The notes under the pieces were generated by a model, which was not told the origin of the DNA, did not search any database, and worked only from the letters and a program-made list of their open reading frames with translations. Shown here in pieces: positions 1 through 8,322 of a stretch of DNA of 64,000 nucleotides. The stretch's first letter is position 1. Each line of letters starts with the position of its first letter. Location: positions 1 through 64,000 of the forward strand of contig NZ_JXYP01000015.1 in the NCBI RefSeq assembly GCF_000964005.1, given 5' to 3'. The translations under genes and the position numbers were made by a program. The stretch is from Williamsia herbipolensis (GTDB lineage: Bacteria; Actinomycetota; Actinomycetes; Mycobacteriales; Mycobacteriaceae).

Positions 1-117
1 TTACGGCGGCTATAGCGGAGGGGAAACGCCCGGCCCCATTCCGAACCCGGAAGCTAAGCCCTCCAGCGCCAATGGTACTGCACCCTAATCAGTGTGGGAG
101 AGTAGGACACCGCCGAA
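1..117 (+). rRNA. rrf: 5S ribosomal RNA
   Basis: The first 117 bases read as a typical actinobacterial 5S rRNA. The terminal strands acggcgg and ccgccg pair, the conserved core around ccgaacccggaagctaag is present at about 43-60, and the 3' part has the gggagagtaggac signature at about 97-109. The window opens at or within a base or two of the 5' end, so the molecule looks complete or nearly so. The 16S and 23S genes should lie just upstream, outside the window. Confidence 0.95.
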
Positions 118-129
118 CACAACTTGTAT

Positions 130-162
130 CGAGGCCCCGAAGACATCGTCTTCGGGGCCTCG
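130..162 (+). terminator. rRNA operon terminator
   Basis: A 14-bp perfect stem (130-143 pairing with 149-162) closes over the 5-base loop catcg, 12 bases after the 5S gene. It is followed by gtcatttc. It is GC-rich, as expected for an intrinsic terminator of an rRNA operon in this lineage. Confidence 0.9.
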
Positions 163-185
163 GTCATTTCTGCTTGGATGGCCCC

Positions 186-1598
186 ATGGCGTCCGTGGTC
201 GAGACCTATCTGCACCGCATCCAGTCCGCGTGCACCCCGATGGACGCCGGCACACTCGCCGATTACATCCCTCAGCTCGCGGCGGTGGACCCGGACCGAT
301 TCGGTGTGTCGGTGGTCGTGCACGACGGTCACGTCTACTCGGTAGGCGACAGCACCATCGAGTTCACCATCCAGTCGATATCAAAGGCGCTCACCTACGC
401 ATTGGCACTCCGCGAACGTGGATTCGACGACGTCGACGCGCAGATCGGTGTCGAACCCTCTGGTGAGGCGTTCAACGAGATCAGCGTCGACCACCGGACG
501 CGTCGTCCCCGCAACCCCATGATCAATGCCGGCGCCATCACCGCGACAGCACTGCTCCTGCAGCGCCCGCACGACGACGAGGGCACTCCCGAGGACTTCG
601 GCACAGCGGTGGACGAGGCGTTCGCGCTCATCCTCGAGTTCTATTCCGGCTGCGCCGGGCGACACCTGACCATGGACGACGAGGTGTATCGGTCCGAGAT
701 GGCGACCGGTTCCCGGAACCGGGCAATCGCCTACATGTTGGAGAGCTTCGGGGTGTTCCCCTCTGATCCCGAGGCGGCGGTCGACCTCTACGTACGGCAG
801 TGTTCGGTGACGGTGACCTCCGACGACCTCGCCGCCATCGGGTCCACTCTCGCCAACGGTGGGGTGAACCCTCGAACGGGTCGTCGGATGCTCGACACCG
901 CGGTCACGCGGCGTGTGTTGAGCGTGATGACCACATGCGGGATGTACGACGGAGCCGGCGACTGGGTCACGACCGTGGGATTACCGGCCAAGAGCGGGGT
1001 CGGCGGTGGGATCCTCGCGGTGCTACCCGGTCAACTGGGTATCGGCGTGTATTCGCCCCGGCTCGACGAGCACGGCAACAGCGTTCGCGGCGTCGAGGCG
1101 TGTCGACACCTCTCCGACGATCTGGGCCTGCACATGTTCAACGTCGCACGCGAGAGCCGTGTGACGATTCGTTCGACCTACGACGGGCACGAGCTCGACC
1201 TCGGTGCCGGTCGGTCGGAGGTCGAGCGCGCCTACCTCCGGGCCCATCGGCATCGTGTTCGGGTGTTGGAACTCCAGGGCGACCTGACGTTCTCCGGCGC
1301 GGAGAGTGTCGTCCGCCGTGTGGAGTCGTTGCGCCCCGACGCCGACGTCATCCTGATCGACCTCACCCGGGTCGGGGTGATCGATGACGTGTCGCGCCGG
1401 TTCATCGTGGGCCTGCGCGCCACGTTGTTGGCCGACGACACCGAATGGGTGATCGTCGACCCCGACGGTGTGGTGGACGCCGGGGCCCAGCAGACCGCCC
1501 GATCCGCCGCGGCCGACGCCCCGGTCTCGTCGATGGCCGAGGCCATCGAGCGTGCCGAGGACATCCTCCTCAAGAGGGCCGCCGACCGCACCGCCTGA
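186..1598 (+). CDS. glsA: Glutaminase A with C-terminal STAS domain
   Basis: A 470-residue protein that should hydrolyse L-glutamine to glutamate and ammonia in the cytoplasm. The N-terminal ~310 residues are a serine-dependent beta-lactamase-like glutaminase: the S-x-x-K catalytic pair is S64/K67 (SISK), followed by the RPRNPMINAGAI block at about 107-118 and a GVGGGI glycine-rich segment near 280. From about residue 355 the chain turns into a STAS (anti-sigma-factor antagonist-like) domain with the pattern VLELQGDLTFSGAE then VILIDLTRVGVIDD. The open frame runs back to base 72 inside the 5S gene, so the start is set at ATG 186, preceded by ggatgg. The gene begins only 23 bases after the rRNA terminator stem. 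The glutaminase call is firm; the role of the STAS domain is unknown. Confidence 0.9.
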   Translation: MASVVETYLHRIQSACTPMDAGTLADYIPQLAAVDPDRFGVSVVVHDGHVYSVGDSTIEFTIQSISKALTYALALRERGFDDVDAQIGVEPSGEAFNEISVDHRTRRPRNPMINAGAITATALLLQRPHDDEGTPEDFGTAVDEAFALILEFYSGCAGRHLTMDDEVYRSEMATGSRNRAIAYMLESFGVFPSDPEAAVDLYVRQCSVTVTSDDLAAIGSTLANGGVNPRTGRRMLDTAVTRRVLSVMTTCGMYDGAGDWVTTVGLPAKSGVGGGILAVLPGQLGIGVYSPRLDEHGNSVRGVEACRHLSDDLGLHMFNVARESRVTIRSTYDGHELDLGAGRSEVERAYLRAHRHRVRVLELQGDLTFSGAESVVRRVESLRPDADVILIDLTRVGVIDDVSRRFIVGLRATLLADDTEWVIVDPDGVVDAGAQQTARSAAADAPVSSMAEAIERAEDILLKRAADRTA

Positions 1599-1610
1599 CC
1601 GACCGCAGCA

Positions 1611-2186
1611 TCAGGCGTCGTACACCGACAGGCAGGCCCAGGCGGCGAGGGTCTGCGCATCGACGACGCCGCCTGTCCGGATCGCCTCGACGATCTCGTC
1701 TCGTGTCCACCAGCGGCCGAGCAGGTCCTGCTCCTCGTGTTCGAGGCGTGCGGTCCCCGGTCGGGGATCGTCGGCGAGCACCACGGCCGAACGCTGGGAG
1801 GTGAAGCCCGGTGCGACGTCGATGACCGACAGGACCCTGAGGTCGTCGGACTCCAATCCGGTCTCCTCGAGCAGTTCTCGCCGCGCAACAGTGAGTGCGT
1901 CGTCGCTGTCGGGGGAGGTCCCGGCGGGGAACTCCCAGCGTCGCGCCGACACCGGATAGCGGAACTGCTCGACGAGGTAGAACTGCACGACGCCGTCGCG
2001 CGTGCGACGTGCGATCACCACCGCGCCGAGTGGTCGGTCGACCACACCGAAGATCCCGGCGGTGCCGTCACGCCGACATATCTCGTCCTCACGCACCGAC
2101 ATCCACGCATTGCGGTAGACCTCCCGCGAGGTCACGGTCGTGACATCTGCAGCGGTCGGGTCTGGGGACTGGCGGTCGATCGGCAT
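1611..2186 (-). CDS. NUDIX hydrolase (ADP-ribose pyrophosphatase-like)
   Basis: A 191-residue predicted NUDIX hydrolase, expected to cleave nucleoside diphosphate derivatives such as ADP-ribose. The Nudix box is present as G-x5-D-x7-RELLEETGL (about residues 90-112). The usual first Glu of the box is Asp, while the core REUxEExGU is intact. The segment VYRNAWMSVREDE near residue 25 and the VEQFRYPV strand match the ADP-ribose pyrophosphatase subgroup. The frame opens back to 2258, but the ATG at 2186 gives the family's usual length and leaves an 86-base divergent promoter region toward nucS. Its 3' end meets the glutaminase gene head-on with a 12-base gap. Substrate is inferred only at family level. 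Confidence 0.85.
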   Translation of the reverse strand: MPIDRQSPDPTAADVTTVTSREVYRNAWMSVREDEICRRDGTAGIFGVVDRPLGAVVIARRTRDGVVQFYLVEQFRYPVSARRWEFPAGTSPDSDDALTVARRELLEETGLESDDLRVLSVIDVAPGFTSQRSAVVLADDPRPGTARLEHEEQDLLGRWWTRDEIVEAIRTGGVVDAQTLAAWACLSVYDA

Positions 2187-2272
2187 GTCCACAGCATCAC
2201 CTCCGACGCGCGCCGCCCACAAGCGGAGAGCCGGTGCGGTGACCGGCGGGGCACGCACCCTAAGGTGAGGTG

Positions 2273-2956
2273 GTGCGTCTGGTGATCGCTGAGTGCCAAG
2301 TGGACTACGTGGGTCGGCTGACGGCCCATCTGCCCATGGCGCGTCGGTTGCTGTTGATCAAGAACGACGGTTCGGTCAGCGTGCACGCCGACGACCGTGC
2401 CTACAAGCCGCTGAACTGGATGAGTCCACCATGCTGGCTCGTCGAACACCCGGCGCCTGCCGAGAGCGACGCCTCGGCGTTGTGGGTGGTGACCAACAAG
2501 GCCGGCGAGGAACTACGGATCCTGCTCGGACAGATCCATCACGACTCCGTCCACGAGCTCGGCGTCGATCCGGGATTGATCAAGGACGGCGTGGAGGCGC
2601 ACCTACAGGAACTGCTCGCCGAACACGTCGGGACCCTGGGCCCGGGCTACACCCTCATCCGTCGCGAGTACATGACCGCCATCGGCCCGGTCGACCTGCT
2701 GTGTCGCGACGCCGCCGGTCGCACGGTGGCCGTGGAGATCAAGCGTCGCGGCGAGATCGACGGCGTCGAGCAACTCACCCGCTACCTGGAGCTGCTCAAC
2801 CGCGACACGACCCTGGCCCCCGTCGCGGGGGTCTATGCCGCGCAGCTGATCAAGCCGCAGGCACGCACGCTCGCCGAGGACCGCGGCATCCGCTGCCTGG
2901 TGCTCGACTACGACGCGCTCCGGGGAACCGAGAGCACCGAGTTCCGTCTCTTCTGA
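2273..2956 (+). CDS. nucS: Mismatch-specific endonuclease NucS/EndoMS
   Basis: A 227-residue DNA endonuclease of the NucS/EndoMS family, which replaces MutS-MutL mismatch repair in most actinobacteria by cutting both strands at mismatches with help from the sliding clamp. The N-terminal dimer/DNA-binding half carries the family signature [12 protein letters not shown] and [16 protein letters not shown]. The C-terminal RecB-like nuclease core shows D141, E155 and K157 ([14 protein letters not shown]), the expected catalytic triad. The extreme C-terminus FRLF resembles the clamp-binding tail. The start is the second of two tandem GTG codons, giving MRLVIAE as in mycobacterial homologues; a ggtgagg ribosome-binding site precedes it. 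It is followed three bases later by a small Cys/His protein gene. Confidence 0.96.
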   Translation: MRLVIAECQVDYVGRLTAHLPMARRLLLIKNDGSVSVHADDRAYKPLNWMSPPCWLVEHPAPAESDASALWVVTNKAGEELRILLGQIHHDSVHELGVDPGLIKDGVEAHLQELLAEHVGTLGPGYTLIRREYMTAIGPVDLLCRDAAGRTVAVEIKRRGEIDGVEQLTRYLELLNRDTTLAPVAGVYAAQLIKPQARTLAEDRGIRCLVLDYDALRGTESTEFRLF

Positions 2957-2959
2957 GCC

Positions 2960-3247
2960 GTGCCCAGACACAACAGGCGCGATCGGGGAACGCCACCGAC
3001 ACCACCGTCCGGCGCCCTGCACCGGGTGGAGCGCGGTCCGGCCGGCCTCGACATCGACCACCACGTCCGTCCGATCCCGGGGTCGCGCGCCACGAAGCCC
3101 TACCTGTGCCCTGGGTGCCGTCAGACGATCGCCCCGGGAACCGCCCATGTGGTGGCCTGGCCGGTCGACGACCCCGACGGCGAGGACCGGCGCCACTGGC
3201 ACACCGGCTGCTGGAACGGCCGCATCACGCGCACCGGATACCGCTGA
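2960..3247 (+). CDS. Small conserved Cys/His protein next to nucS
   Basis: A 95-residue conserved actinobacterial protein of unknown function, sometimes labelled ATP/GTP-binding in databases without clear reason. The N-terminal third is basic and proline-rich. The C-terminal half has CPGC (C50, C53), an H-V-V-A-W-P strand, and RHWHTGCW, so two Cys and a His/Cys cluster could form one zinc-ribbon-like site. It starts at GTG three bases after the nucS stop and is very likely co-transcribed and possibly translationally coupled with it. Such linkage suggests, but does not show, a role tied to DNA or mismatch processing. The ribbon is inferred from spacing only. Confidence 0.75.
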   Translation: MPRHNRRDRGTPPTPPSGALHRVERGPAGLDIDHHVRPIPGSRATKPYLCPGCRQTIAPGTAHVVAWPVDDPDGEDRRHWHTGCWNGRITRTGYR

Positions 3248-3296
3248 CCCAGGACCAGCGCCGCCTACCGGGAGCGAAGGCCGACAGAATGGGGTG

Positions 3297-4376
3297 TCAG
3301 CGCGTCGATTCGCTGAGATCGGCCTGCGCCCCGGCCGTGTCGCCGCCCCGACCGTCGTCGGTGGAGCGCACGACCTTGGCGTCGTCGGACAGGCCCCGGT
3401 TGAGCAGATCGGTGCTGTCGGTGTCGATGACATCCTTCTCGTCCTCGAGCTCGGAGAGCAGTCGCGGCAGGTCGTCGAGATGCGTGCGGACCTCGGTGAG
3501 CTGGGCCAGCATGCGCGAGCGGAGTTGACGGGCGCTCTCGACGAGTTCGCCGGACCGGGTGACGCGCTCGGTCGCGACCGAACGTGACTGTGCGAGAAGG
3601 CGTTCGGATTCCGCGTTCGCGTTGTCGATGAGTTCGCGCGCGGTGGTCTCGGAGCTGATCTCGAGTTCCTTGATGGCCTGCACGGCCTTATCGCGGCGGG
3701 CGGCCATCGTGACGTCGAAGTCCTCCTGGACCCGCTCGCGCTCGCGGCGGGCCTGCACGTCGATCTCCTCGGCCTCGGCGCGGGCGTTCGCGACGATCCG
3801 CTCGGCCTCGAGACGCGCGGCCTTCATGGTCCGCTTGTGCTCGGCCTCCATCGCTGCGGTGCGTTCGGCGATGAATGTCGCGTTGGCCTCGCCGGCCGCA
3901 CGGGCCTCGGCCTCGAGGCGCGTCGCGTCGCCGCGCAGGCGCTGCGCCTCGACCTTCGCCGACGCGAGCTGGGAATTGGCCTCCTCGGAGGCGTCCTCAC
4001 GCAGCTGCGCGGCCTCTTGTCGGGCCACCGACAGGAGTTCTGCGGACTCCGACTGGGCGTCGGCCCGCATCTCCGACGCCTCGTCGGCGGCGAGCTGCAG
4101 CATCCGCGAGATGCGGTCGCTCATGCCCTGGGCGGTGGTGACCGGGACCGACAACGAGTCGACCTCGCGCCGCAGTTGCTCGACCTCGTCGCGCGCGTCG
4201 TCGAGGTGCTCGGCGAGTTCACGGGCGTTGGCGGCCGCGGCGTCCCGATCGGCGGCGATGACGCGCATCTCGGCGTCGGTGCGGGCGAAGAACTCACCGA
4301 CCTGTTCGCGGTCGTACCCGCGCATCGCGATGGCGAACGGCAATCCGGACGACGAGGTGTGGGTCTGATCGGACAT
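3297..4376 (-). CDS. DivIVA-like coiled-coil protein
   Basis: A 359-residue, strongly charged protein that is almost entirely coiled coil. The N-terminus has a DivIVA/Wag31-type motif, FAIAMRGYDREQVGEFF (about residues 14-30), the membrane-curvature-binding type of sequence. After that, long Ala/Glu/Arg heptad stretches run from about 40 to 300 (for example EAEARAAGEANA and RREREREV-like segments), followed by an acidic, likely disordered tail. By analogy it may act at cell poles or septa in apical growth. It is transcribed alone, facing the nucS pair. The start is ATG 4376. Function within the DivIVA superfamily is not resolved from sequence. Confidence 0.8.
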   Translation of the reverse strand: MSDQTHTSSSGLPFAIAMRGYDREQVGEFFARTDAEMRVIAADRDAAAANARELAEHLDDARDEVEQLRREVDSLSVPVTTAQGMSDRISRMLQLAADEASEMRADAQSESAELLSVARQEAAQLREDASEEANSQLASAKVEAQRLRGDATRLEAEARAAGEANATFIAERTAAMEAEHKRTMKAARLEAERIVANARAEAEEIDVQARRERERVQEDFDVTMAARRDKAVQAIKELEISSETTARELIDNANAESERLLAQSRSVATERVTRSGELVESARQLRSRMLAQLTEVRTHLDDLPRLLSELEDEKDVIDTDSTDLLNRGLSDDAKVVRSTDDGRGGDTAGAQADLSESTR

Positions 4377-4517
4377 GCGGAGGAGTTTACGCGGAGCGGG
4401 TCGCGCTCAGACGTCCAGTGCGGCTGAACCAGACGATCGGCCGACCACCGTCGGAGGTCGTCCCATGAGGTCGCGCGCCCGCGGTGACGGGTCCCCGGCG
4501 CGGCAGCGGGTACGTCG

Positions 4518-4997
4518 TCAGTGCGCGGCCGGTTCGACCAGCTCGAGCAGCACCCCGCCGGCGTCCTTGGGGTGGACGAAGTTGATACGCGACCCGGCCG
4601 TGCCCCGACGCGGTTGCGGGTAGAGCACACGCAGGCCGGCGTCGGTTAGTCGTCGCACCACCTCGTCGAGATCGGTGACCCGCACGGCGAGTTGCTGCAG
4701 TCCCGGACCGTTGCGGTCGATGAACTTCGCGATCGTCGACGACTCGTCGATCGGGGACAGGAGTTGGATCTGGGTGCCGCCGGTCGCCGGTGCGTCGGCC
4801 GGACCGACCATGGCCTCCACGACTCCCTGTTCGGTGTTCTCCTCCTGATGCAGACACCCGAAACCGAGGTGGTCGGCGTACCAGGTCTTGGCCGCCTCGA
4901 GGTCGGGTACCGCGATGCCCACATGGTCGACCGCGGTGACGAGATCGCCGATCAGGGCGGTGGGACCTGAGGCGGGGTTCGGTGCTGGTGAGACCAT
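4518..4997 (-). CDS. mce: Methylmalonyl-CoA epimerase
   Basis: A 159-residue vicinal-oxygen-chelate (glyoxalase-fold) protein predicted to interconvert (2R)- and (2S)-methylmalonyl-CoA in propionyl-CoA metabolism. The paired beta-alpha-beta-beta-beta modules are visible, beginning with VDHVGIAVPDLE (metal ligand H25) and ending with GGVLLELVEP (E152 the likely last metal ligand and base). The signature RGTAGSRINFVHPKDAGG is at about 131-148. In the GPGLQQLAV segment Gln stands where many epimerases have His; actinobacterial members may share this. The ATG at 4997 fits the family length of about 150 residues; the frame extends much further upstream only because of high GC. It is divergent from the thiolase gene, as in M. 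tuberculosis (Rv1322A/Rv1323). Confidence 0.9.
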   Translation of the reverse strand: MVSPAPNPASGPTALIGDLVTAVDHVGIAVPDLEAAKTWYADHLGFGCLHQEENTEQGVVEAMVGPADAPATGGTQIQLLSPIDESSTIAKFIDRNGPGLQQLAVRVTDLDEVVRRLTDAGLRVLYPQPRRGTAGSRINFVHPKDAGGVLLELVEPAAH

Positions 4998-5099
4998 CGG
5001 ACAACGGTAGCGTTGGAGTGTCGGTGACACCACACGCACCACATCGCCCTGCCATCGGCCGGCCCGCCCCGGGTCGCCACATCTTCTCGAGAGGTCGCC

Positions 5100-6287
5100 A
5101 TGACATCGGTCATCGTCGCCGGAGCGCGCACACCCGTCGGACGCCTGATGGGCTCGCTTAAGGACTTCAGTGCCGTCGATCTCGGCGCCATCGCCATCCG
5201 CGGTGCCCTCGAGAAGGCGAAGGTGCCGGCGTCGGCCGTCGAGTACGTGATCATGGGCCAGGTCCTGACCGCCGGCGCAGGCCAGATGCCGGCCCGTCAG
5301 ACGGCGGTCAAGGCGGGCATCGGGTGGGACGTCGCCGCGCTGACCATCAACAAGATGTGTCTGTCCGGCATCGACGCCATCGCACTCGCCGACCAGCTCA
5401 TCCGTGCGGGCGAGTTCGACTGCATCATCGCCGGTGGCCAGGAGTCGATGACCCAGGCGCCGCATCTGCTCCCGGGGAGTCGCGGCGGGTTCAAGTACGG
5501 CAACACCGAACTCGTGGACCACATGGCCTTCGACGGCCTCTTCGATCCGTTCACCGACCAGCCGATGGGCGCGTTGACCGAGCAGGAGAACGACCGCGTC
5601 ACCTACACCCGTGAGCAGCAGGACGAGTTCGCCGCGCGGTCGCATCAGCGCGCCGCGACCGCCTGGAAGAACGGTCTGTTCGCCGACGAGGTCGTTCCCG
5701 TCTCCATCCCGCAGCGCAAGGGCGACCCGATCGAGTTCGCCGAGGACGAGGGCATCCGCGCCGATACCACCGCCGACTCGCTGGGGCGGCTGAAGCCGGC
5801 GTTCCGCAGGGACGGCACCATCACCGCGGGCAACGCCTCACAGATCTCCGACGGTGCAGCCGCCGTGGTCGTGATGAGCAAGGAGAAGGCGACCGAGCTG
5901 GGGCTGGAGTGGCTGGCCGAGATCGGGCCGCACGGCGTGGTGGCCGGACCGGACTCGACGCTGCAGGCGCAGCCGGCCAACGCCATCGCCAAGGCCTGTG
6001 CGCGTGCGGGCATCAGCCCGACCGACCTGGATCTCATCGAGATCAACGAGGCGTTCTCCGCGGTCGGACTCGCCTCGACCGATCAGCTCGGCGTGGACCC
6101 GGAGATCGTCAACGTCAACGGCGGCGCGATCGCCATCGGGCATCCCATCGGCATCTCCGGCGCCCGGATCACGTTGCACCTGGCCCTGGAACTGGCGCGA
6201 CGTGGCGGCGGCACCGGTGCCGCGGCGCTGTGTGGGGCGGGTGGCCAGGGCGACGCCCTCATCCTCACCGTGCCGAAGGCGCGATAG
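5100..6287 (+). CDS. fadA4: Acetyl-CoA C-acetyltransferase (thiolase)
   Basis: A 395-residue type II thiolase that condenses two acetyl-CoA to acetoacetyl-CoA or runs the reverse, degradative reaction. The nucleophile is C87 in [11 protein letters not shown]; the C-terminal [10 protein letters not shown] supplies the catalytic His and CGAGGQGDA the second Cys. The NEAFSAVGL block is also intact, and the length matches the family. Its place next to methylmalonyl-CoA epimerase corresponds to fadA4 (Rv1323), which is the basis for the symbol. The ATG at 5100 follows a gagagg ribosome-binding site (about 5088-5096). Confidence 0.93.
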   Translation: MTSVIVAGARTPVGRLMGSLKDFSAVDLGAIAIRGALEKAKVPASAVEYVIMGQVLTAGAGQMPARQTAVKAGIGWDVAALTINKMCLSGIDAIALADQLIRAGEFDCIIAGGQESMTQAPHLLPGSRGGFKYGNTELVDHMAFDGLFDPFTDQPMGALTEQENDRVTYTREQQDEFAARSHQRAATAWKNGLFADEVVPVSIPQRKGDPIEFAEDEGIRADTTADSLGRLKPAFRRDGTITAGNASQISDGAAAVVVMSKEKATELGLEWLAEIGPHGVVAGPDSTLQAQPANAIAKACARAGISPTDLDLIEINEAFSAVGLASTDQLGVDPEIVNVNGGAIAIGHPIGISGARITLHLALELARRGGGTGAAALCGAGGQGDALILTVPKAR

Positions 6288-6318
6288 GGCGACCGTGCCG
6301 AAGCGCGACTGAGGTCTG

Positions 6319-6335
6319 TACTACACGCGGTAGTA
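6319..6335. promoter_or_regulatory. Inverted repeat upstream of DUF3817 gene
   Basis: Perfect 6-bp arms TACTAC and GTAGTA are separated by five bases. The repeat ends 32 bases before the ATG of the DUF3817 gene and begins 31 bases after the thiolase stop. The arms resemble operators of BlaI/MecI-type winged-helix repressors, but the assignment is inference. Confidence 0.5.
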
Positions 6336-6367
6336 AATCGCGGGTGCGTTCGGGCACAATGGTGGGC

Positions 6368-6718
6368 ATGGAATCCTTCTTCGACCTGCGGACCACCGCC
6401 AAGCGTTTCCGATTCGTGGCCGTGCTCGAGGCCATCACCTGGTTGGCGCTGCTCATCGCGATGTTCTTCAAGTGGGTCCTGGGGCACACCGAGGCGGTCG
6501 CCGTTCCCGGCATGGTGCACGGCATCGTCTTCGTGGTGTTCGTGATCGTGTCGCTGCTGACGGCGATGTCGTTGAAGTGGACGGGGAAGGTGACGCTCCT
6601 CGCGCTGATCTCCAGCATCCCGCCGTTCGGCACGATCGTGTTCGAGCGCTGGGCCGTCCGCAACGGTCACCTCGCCGAGCTGTCGAACACCGGCACGACC
6701 ACTGCGCGCGTCGCCTGA
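6368..6718 (+). CDS. DUF3817 membrane protein
   Basis: A 116-residue integral membrane protein of the DUF3817 family, whose function is unknown. Three hydrophobic segments are visible: about residues 16-34, 44-66 (with the conserved VHG motif at its start) and 73-92. The N-terminal FRFVAVLEAITWL and the mid-chain PGMVHGIVF match the family pattern. An ATG nine bases upstream (6359) is an alternative start. A tight inverted repeat lies just upstream, so it probably has its own regulated promoter rather than only reading through from the thiolase gene. A second, divergent copy of this family lies at 23073-23426. Confidence 0.85.
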   Translation: MESFFDLRTTAKRFRFVAVLEAITWLALLIAMFFKWVLGHTEAVAVPGMVHGIVFVVFVIVSLLTAMSLKWTGKVTLLALISSIPPFGTIVFERWAVRNGHLAELSNTGTTTARVA

Positions 6719-6766
6719 GCGCACACCCGGTTGCGGCGGCGGTCGGACCCGTGTGACCGTGGGGTC

Positions 6767-7072
6767 ATGATCGTCGCCTTCAGTGTCTCCCCGTCCGGTG
6801 CCGACTCGGTGGACGCCGACGGTGGCATGAGTGAGGCGGTGGCCGCCGCGGTCCGCGTGGTCCGTGCGTCCGGCGTGACGCACCAGACCACGGCGATGTT
6901 CACCTATCTCGAGGGCGAGTGGGACGAGGTGATGGCCGTCGTGCGCGATGCCACCGACGCCGTCGCCGCCCTGGCACCGCGGGTGTCGCTCGTCCTCAAG
7001 GCCGACATCCGGCCGGGTTTCGACGGTCAACTGGCCGCGAAGGTCGAACGGATCGAGAGTCACCTGCGATGA
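6767..7072 (+). CDS. MTH1187/YkoF-type thiamine-binding protein
   Basis: A 101-residue small ferredoxin-like-fold protein of the MTH1187 (UPF0045) family, members of which bind thiamine-like ligands. The start MIVAFSVSPSG and the later LVLKADIRPGFDGQL are the two family strands. The open frame begins at 6731, but ATG 6767 gives the normal length of about 100 residues. Its stop overlaps the start of the following MFS gene (ATGA at 7069-7072), so the two are translationally coupled. Ligand binding is family knowledge; a role in supplying or regulating the MFS carrier is inference. Confidence 0.85.
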   Translation: MIVAFSVSPSGADSVDADGGMSEAVAAAVRVVRASGVTHQTTAMFTYLEGEWDEVMAVVRDATDAVAALAPRVSLVLKADIRPGFDGQLAAKVERIESHLR

Positions 7073-8322
7073 CGGTCGCCCCCGGCGACACCCTCACGAG
7101 GACCCTGCGTCGGCGCCGCATCGCGGTGTCCGCGGTGTTCGGCATCAACGGGTTGCTCGCCTCGATGTGGGTGTCGCACATCCCGGTCATCTCCGACCGG
7201 ACCGGCGTCGACCACAACACCCTCGGCGGGCTGCTCCTCATCCTCGGCGGGGCCGCGTTCCTGGGCATGCAACTGTGCGGTCCGATCGTCGACCGATGGG
7301 GGTCGCGTGGTCTGATCGTCACCGCCGCCGTCGTGCTCGCCGTCGCCACTCTCGGCCCGATCCTGTCGCACTCGGCATGGCAGCTCGCTTTGTCGCTGGC
7401 CGTGTTCGGACTCGCCAACGGATCGATCGACGTCGCGATGAACTCCCAGGCCGTCGTCGTCGAGCAGTCCTACCGGCGTCCGATCATGTCGTCGTTCCAC
7501 GCCTATTTCTCGCTCGGAGGCGTGATCGGCTCCGGTATCGCCGCGGCCGCCCTGTTCGCCGACGTCCCGGTGATCCTCACCGTGAGCGTAGTCGCGGTGC
7601 TGTCCGTCGTCGCGATCCTCGGCGTGCGGCCCTCCCTCGTCGTCGGATCGGCGCGGACCGACGACGGTCCGGCCGACGCGGGCGCCAACAAGCGCTTCCC
7701 GCCGGGACGTCGACTGCGTATCGCGCTCATGGCGGTCGTCGCGTTCGCGCTCATGCTGGCCGAGGGCACCGCCTACGACTGGAGTGCGCTGCACCTCGTC
7801 GAACGATTCGGCACCACCGACGCCGCCGGGGCGGTCGCCTTCGGCGCGTTCAGCGCGACGATGCTCATCGGTCGCTTCGCCGCGGACTCCGTCACCGCCC
7901 GGTTCGGTCCGGTCGCGGTGGTGCGCGCCGGCGCCGCGACCGCTGCGGTCGGCATGGCCGTCGTGATCTGTGCGCCCGTTCCCGCTGTGGCAATCCTGGG
8001 GTGGGCGGTCTTCGGCGTCGGCGTGGCGGGCGGTGTCCCGCAGCTGTTCACCGCCGCGGGCAACGTCACCGACCAACCCAGTGGACGGGTCATCTCGACC
8101 GTCGTGGGCAGCGGGTACCTGGGGATGCTCGCGGGGCCGGCACTCATCGGGTTCATCAGCCACGAGACCACCCTCGGCTCGGCGCTGTGGCTCGCGGCGG
8201 CAGCGATGCTGTTCGCGTGTCTCGCCGGTTCGGTGGTGCGTCGACCGGCGTCGGCGTCGGCGGAGGGGACCGCACGACGGGATGGAACACCGTCGGCGGG
8301 GCGTGCCAAAATGGACGTGTGA
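7069..8322 (+). CDS. Major facilitator superfamily transporter
   Basis: A 417-residue MFS permease with about 12 hydrophobic helices in two halves joined by a hydrophilic loop near residues 195-220 (ARTDDGPADAGANKRF). A motif-A-like loop GPIVDRWGSRG lies between helices 2 and 3. The overall pattern (early LASMWVSHIPVISDR, middle FHAYFSLGGVIGSG) resembles YbjJ-like carriers. It overlaps the thiamine-binding protein gene upstream (ATGA) and the co-chaperone gene downstream (GTGA). The substrate is unknown; a link with thiamine or a precursor is only suggested by the neighbour. Confidence 0.88.
   Translation: MTVAPGDTLTRTLRRRRIAVSAVFGINGLLASMWVSHIPVISDRTGVDHNTLGGLLLILGGAAFLGMQLCGPIVDRWGSRGLIVTAAVVLAVATLGPILSHSAWQLALSLAVFGLANGSIDVAMNSQAVVVEQSYRRPIMSSFHAYFSLGGVIGSGIAAAALFADVPVILTVSVVAVLSVVAILGVRPSLVVGSARTDDGPADAGANKRFPPGRRLRIALMAVVAFALMLAEGTAYDWSALHLVERFGTTDAAGAVAFGAFSATMLIGRFAADSVTARFGPVAVVRAGAATAAVGMAVVICAPVPAVAILGWAVFGVGVAGGVPQLFTAAGNVTDQPSGRVISTVVGSGYLGMLAGPALIGFISHETTLGSALWLAAAAMLFACLAGSVVRRPASASAEGTARRDGTPSAGRAKMDV

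Noticed and set aside
72-185. Upstream start of the glutaminase inside the 5S rRNA gene
   Set aside because: It would place 38 codons across a structural RNA and its terminator; conserved sequence begins at ATG 186.
4998-5645. Long N-terminal extension of methylmalonyl-CoA epimerase
   Set aside because: The extra frame lies antisense to the thiolase gene; the VOC domain starts just after ATG 4997 and gives the normal family length.
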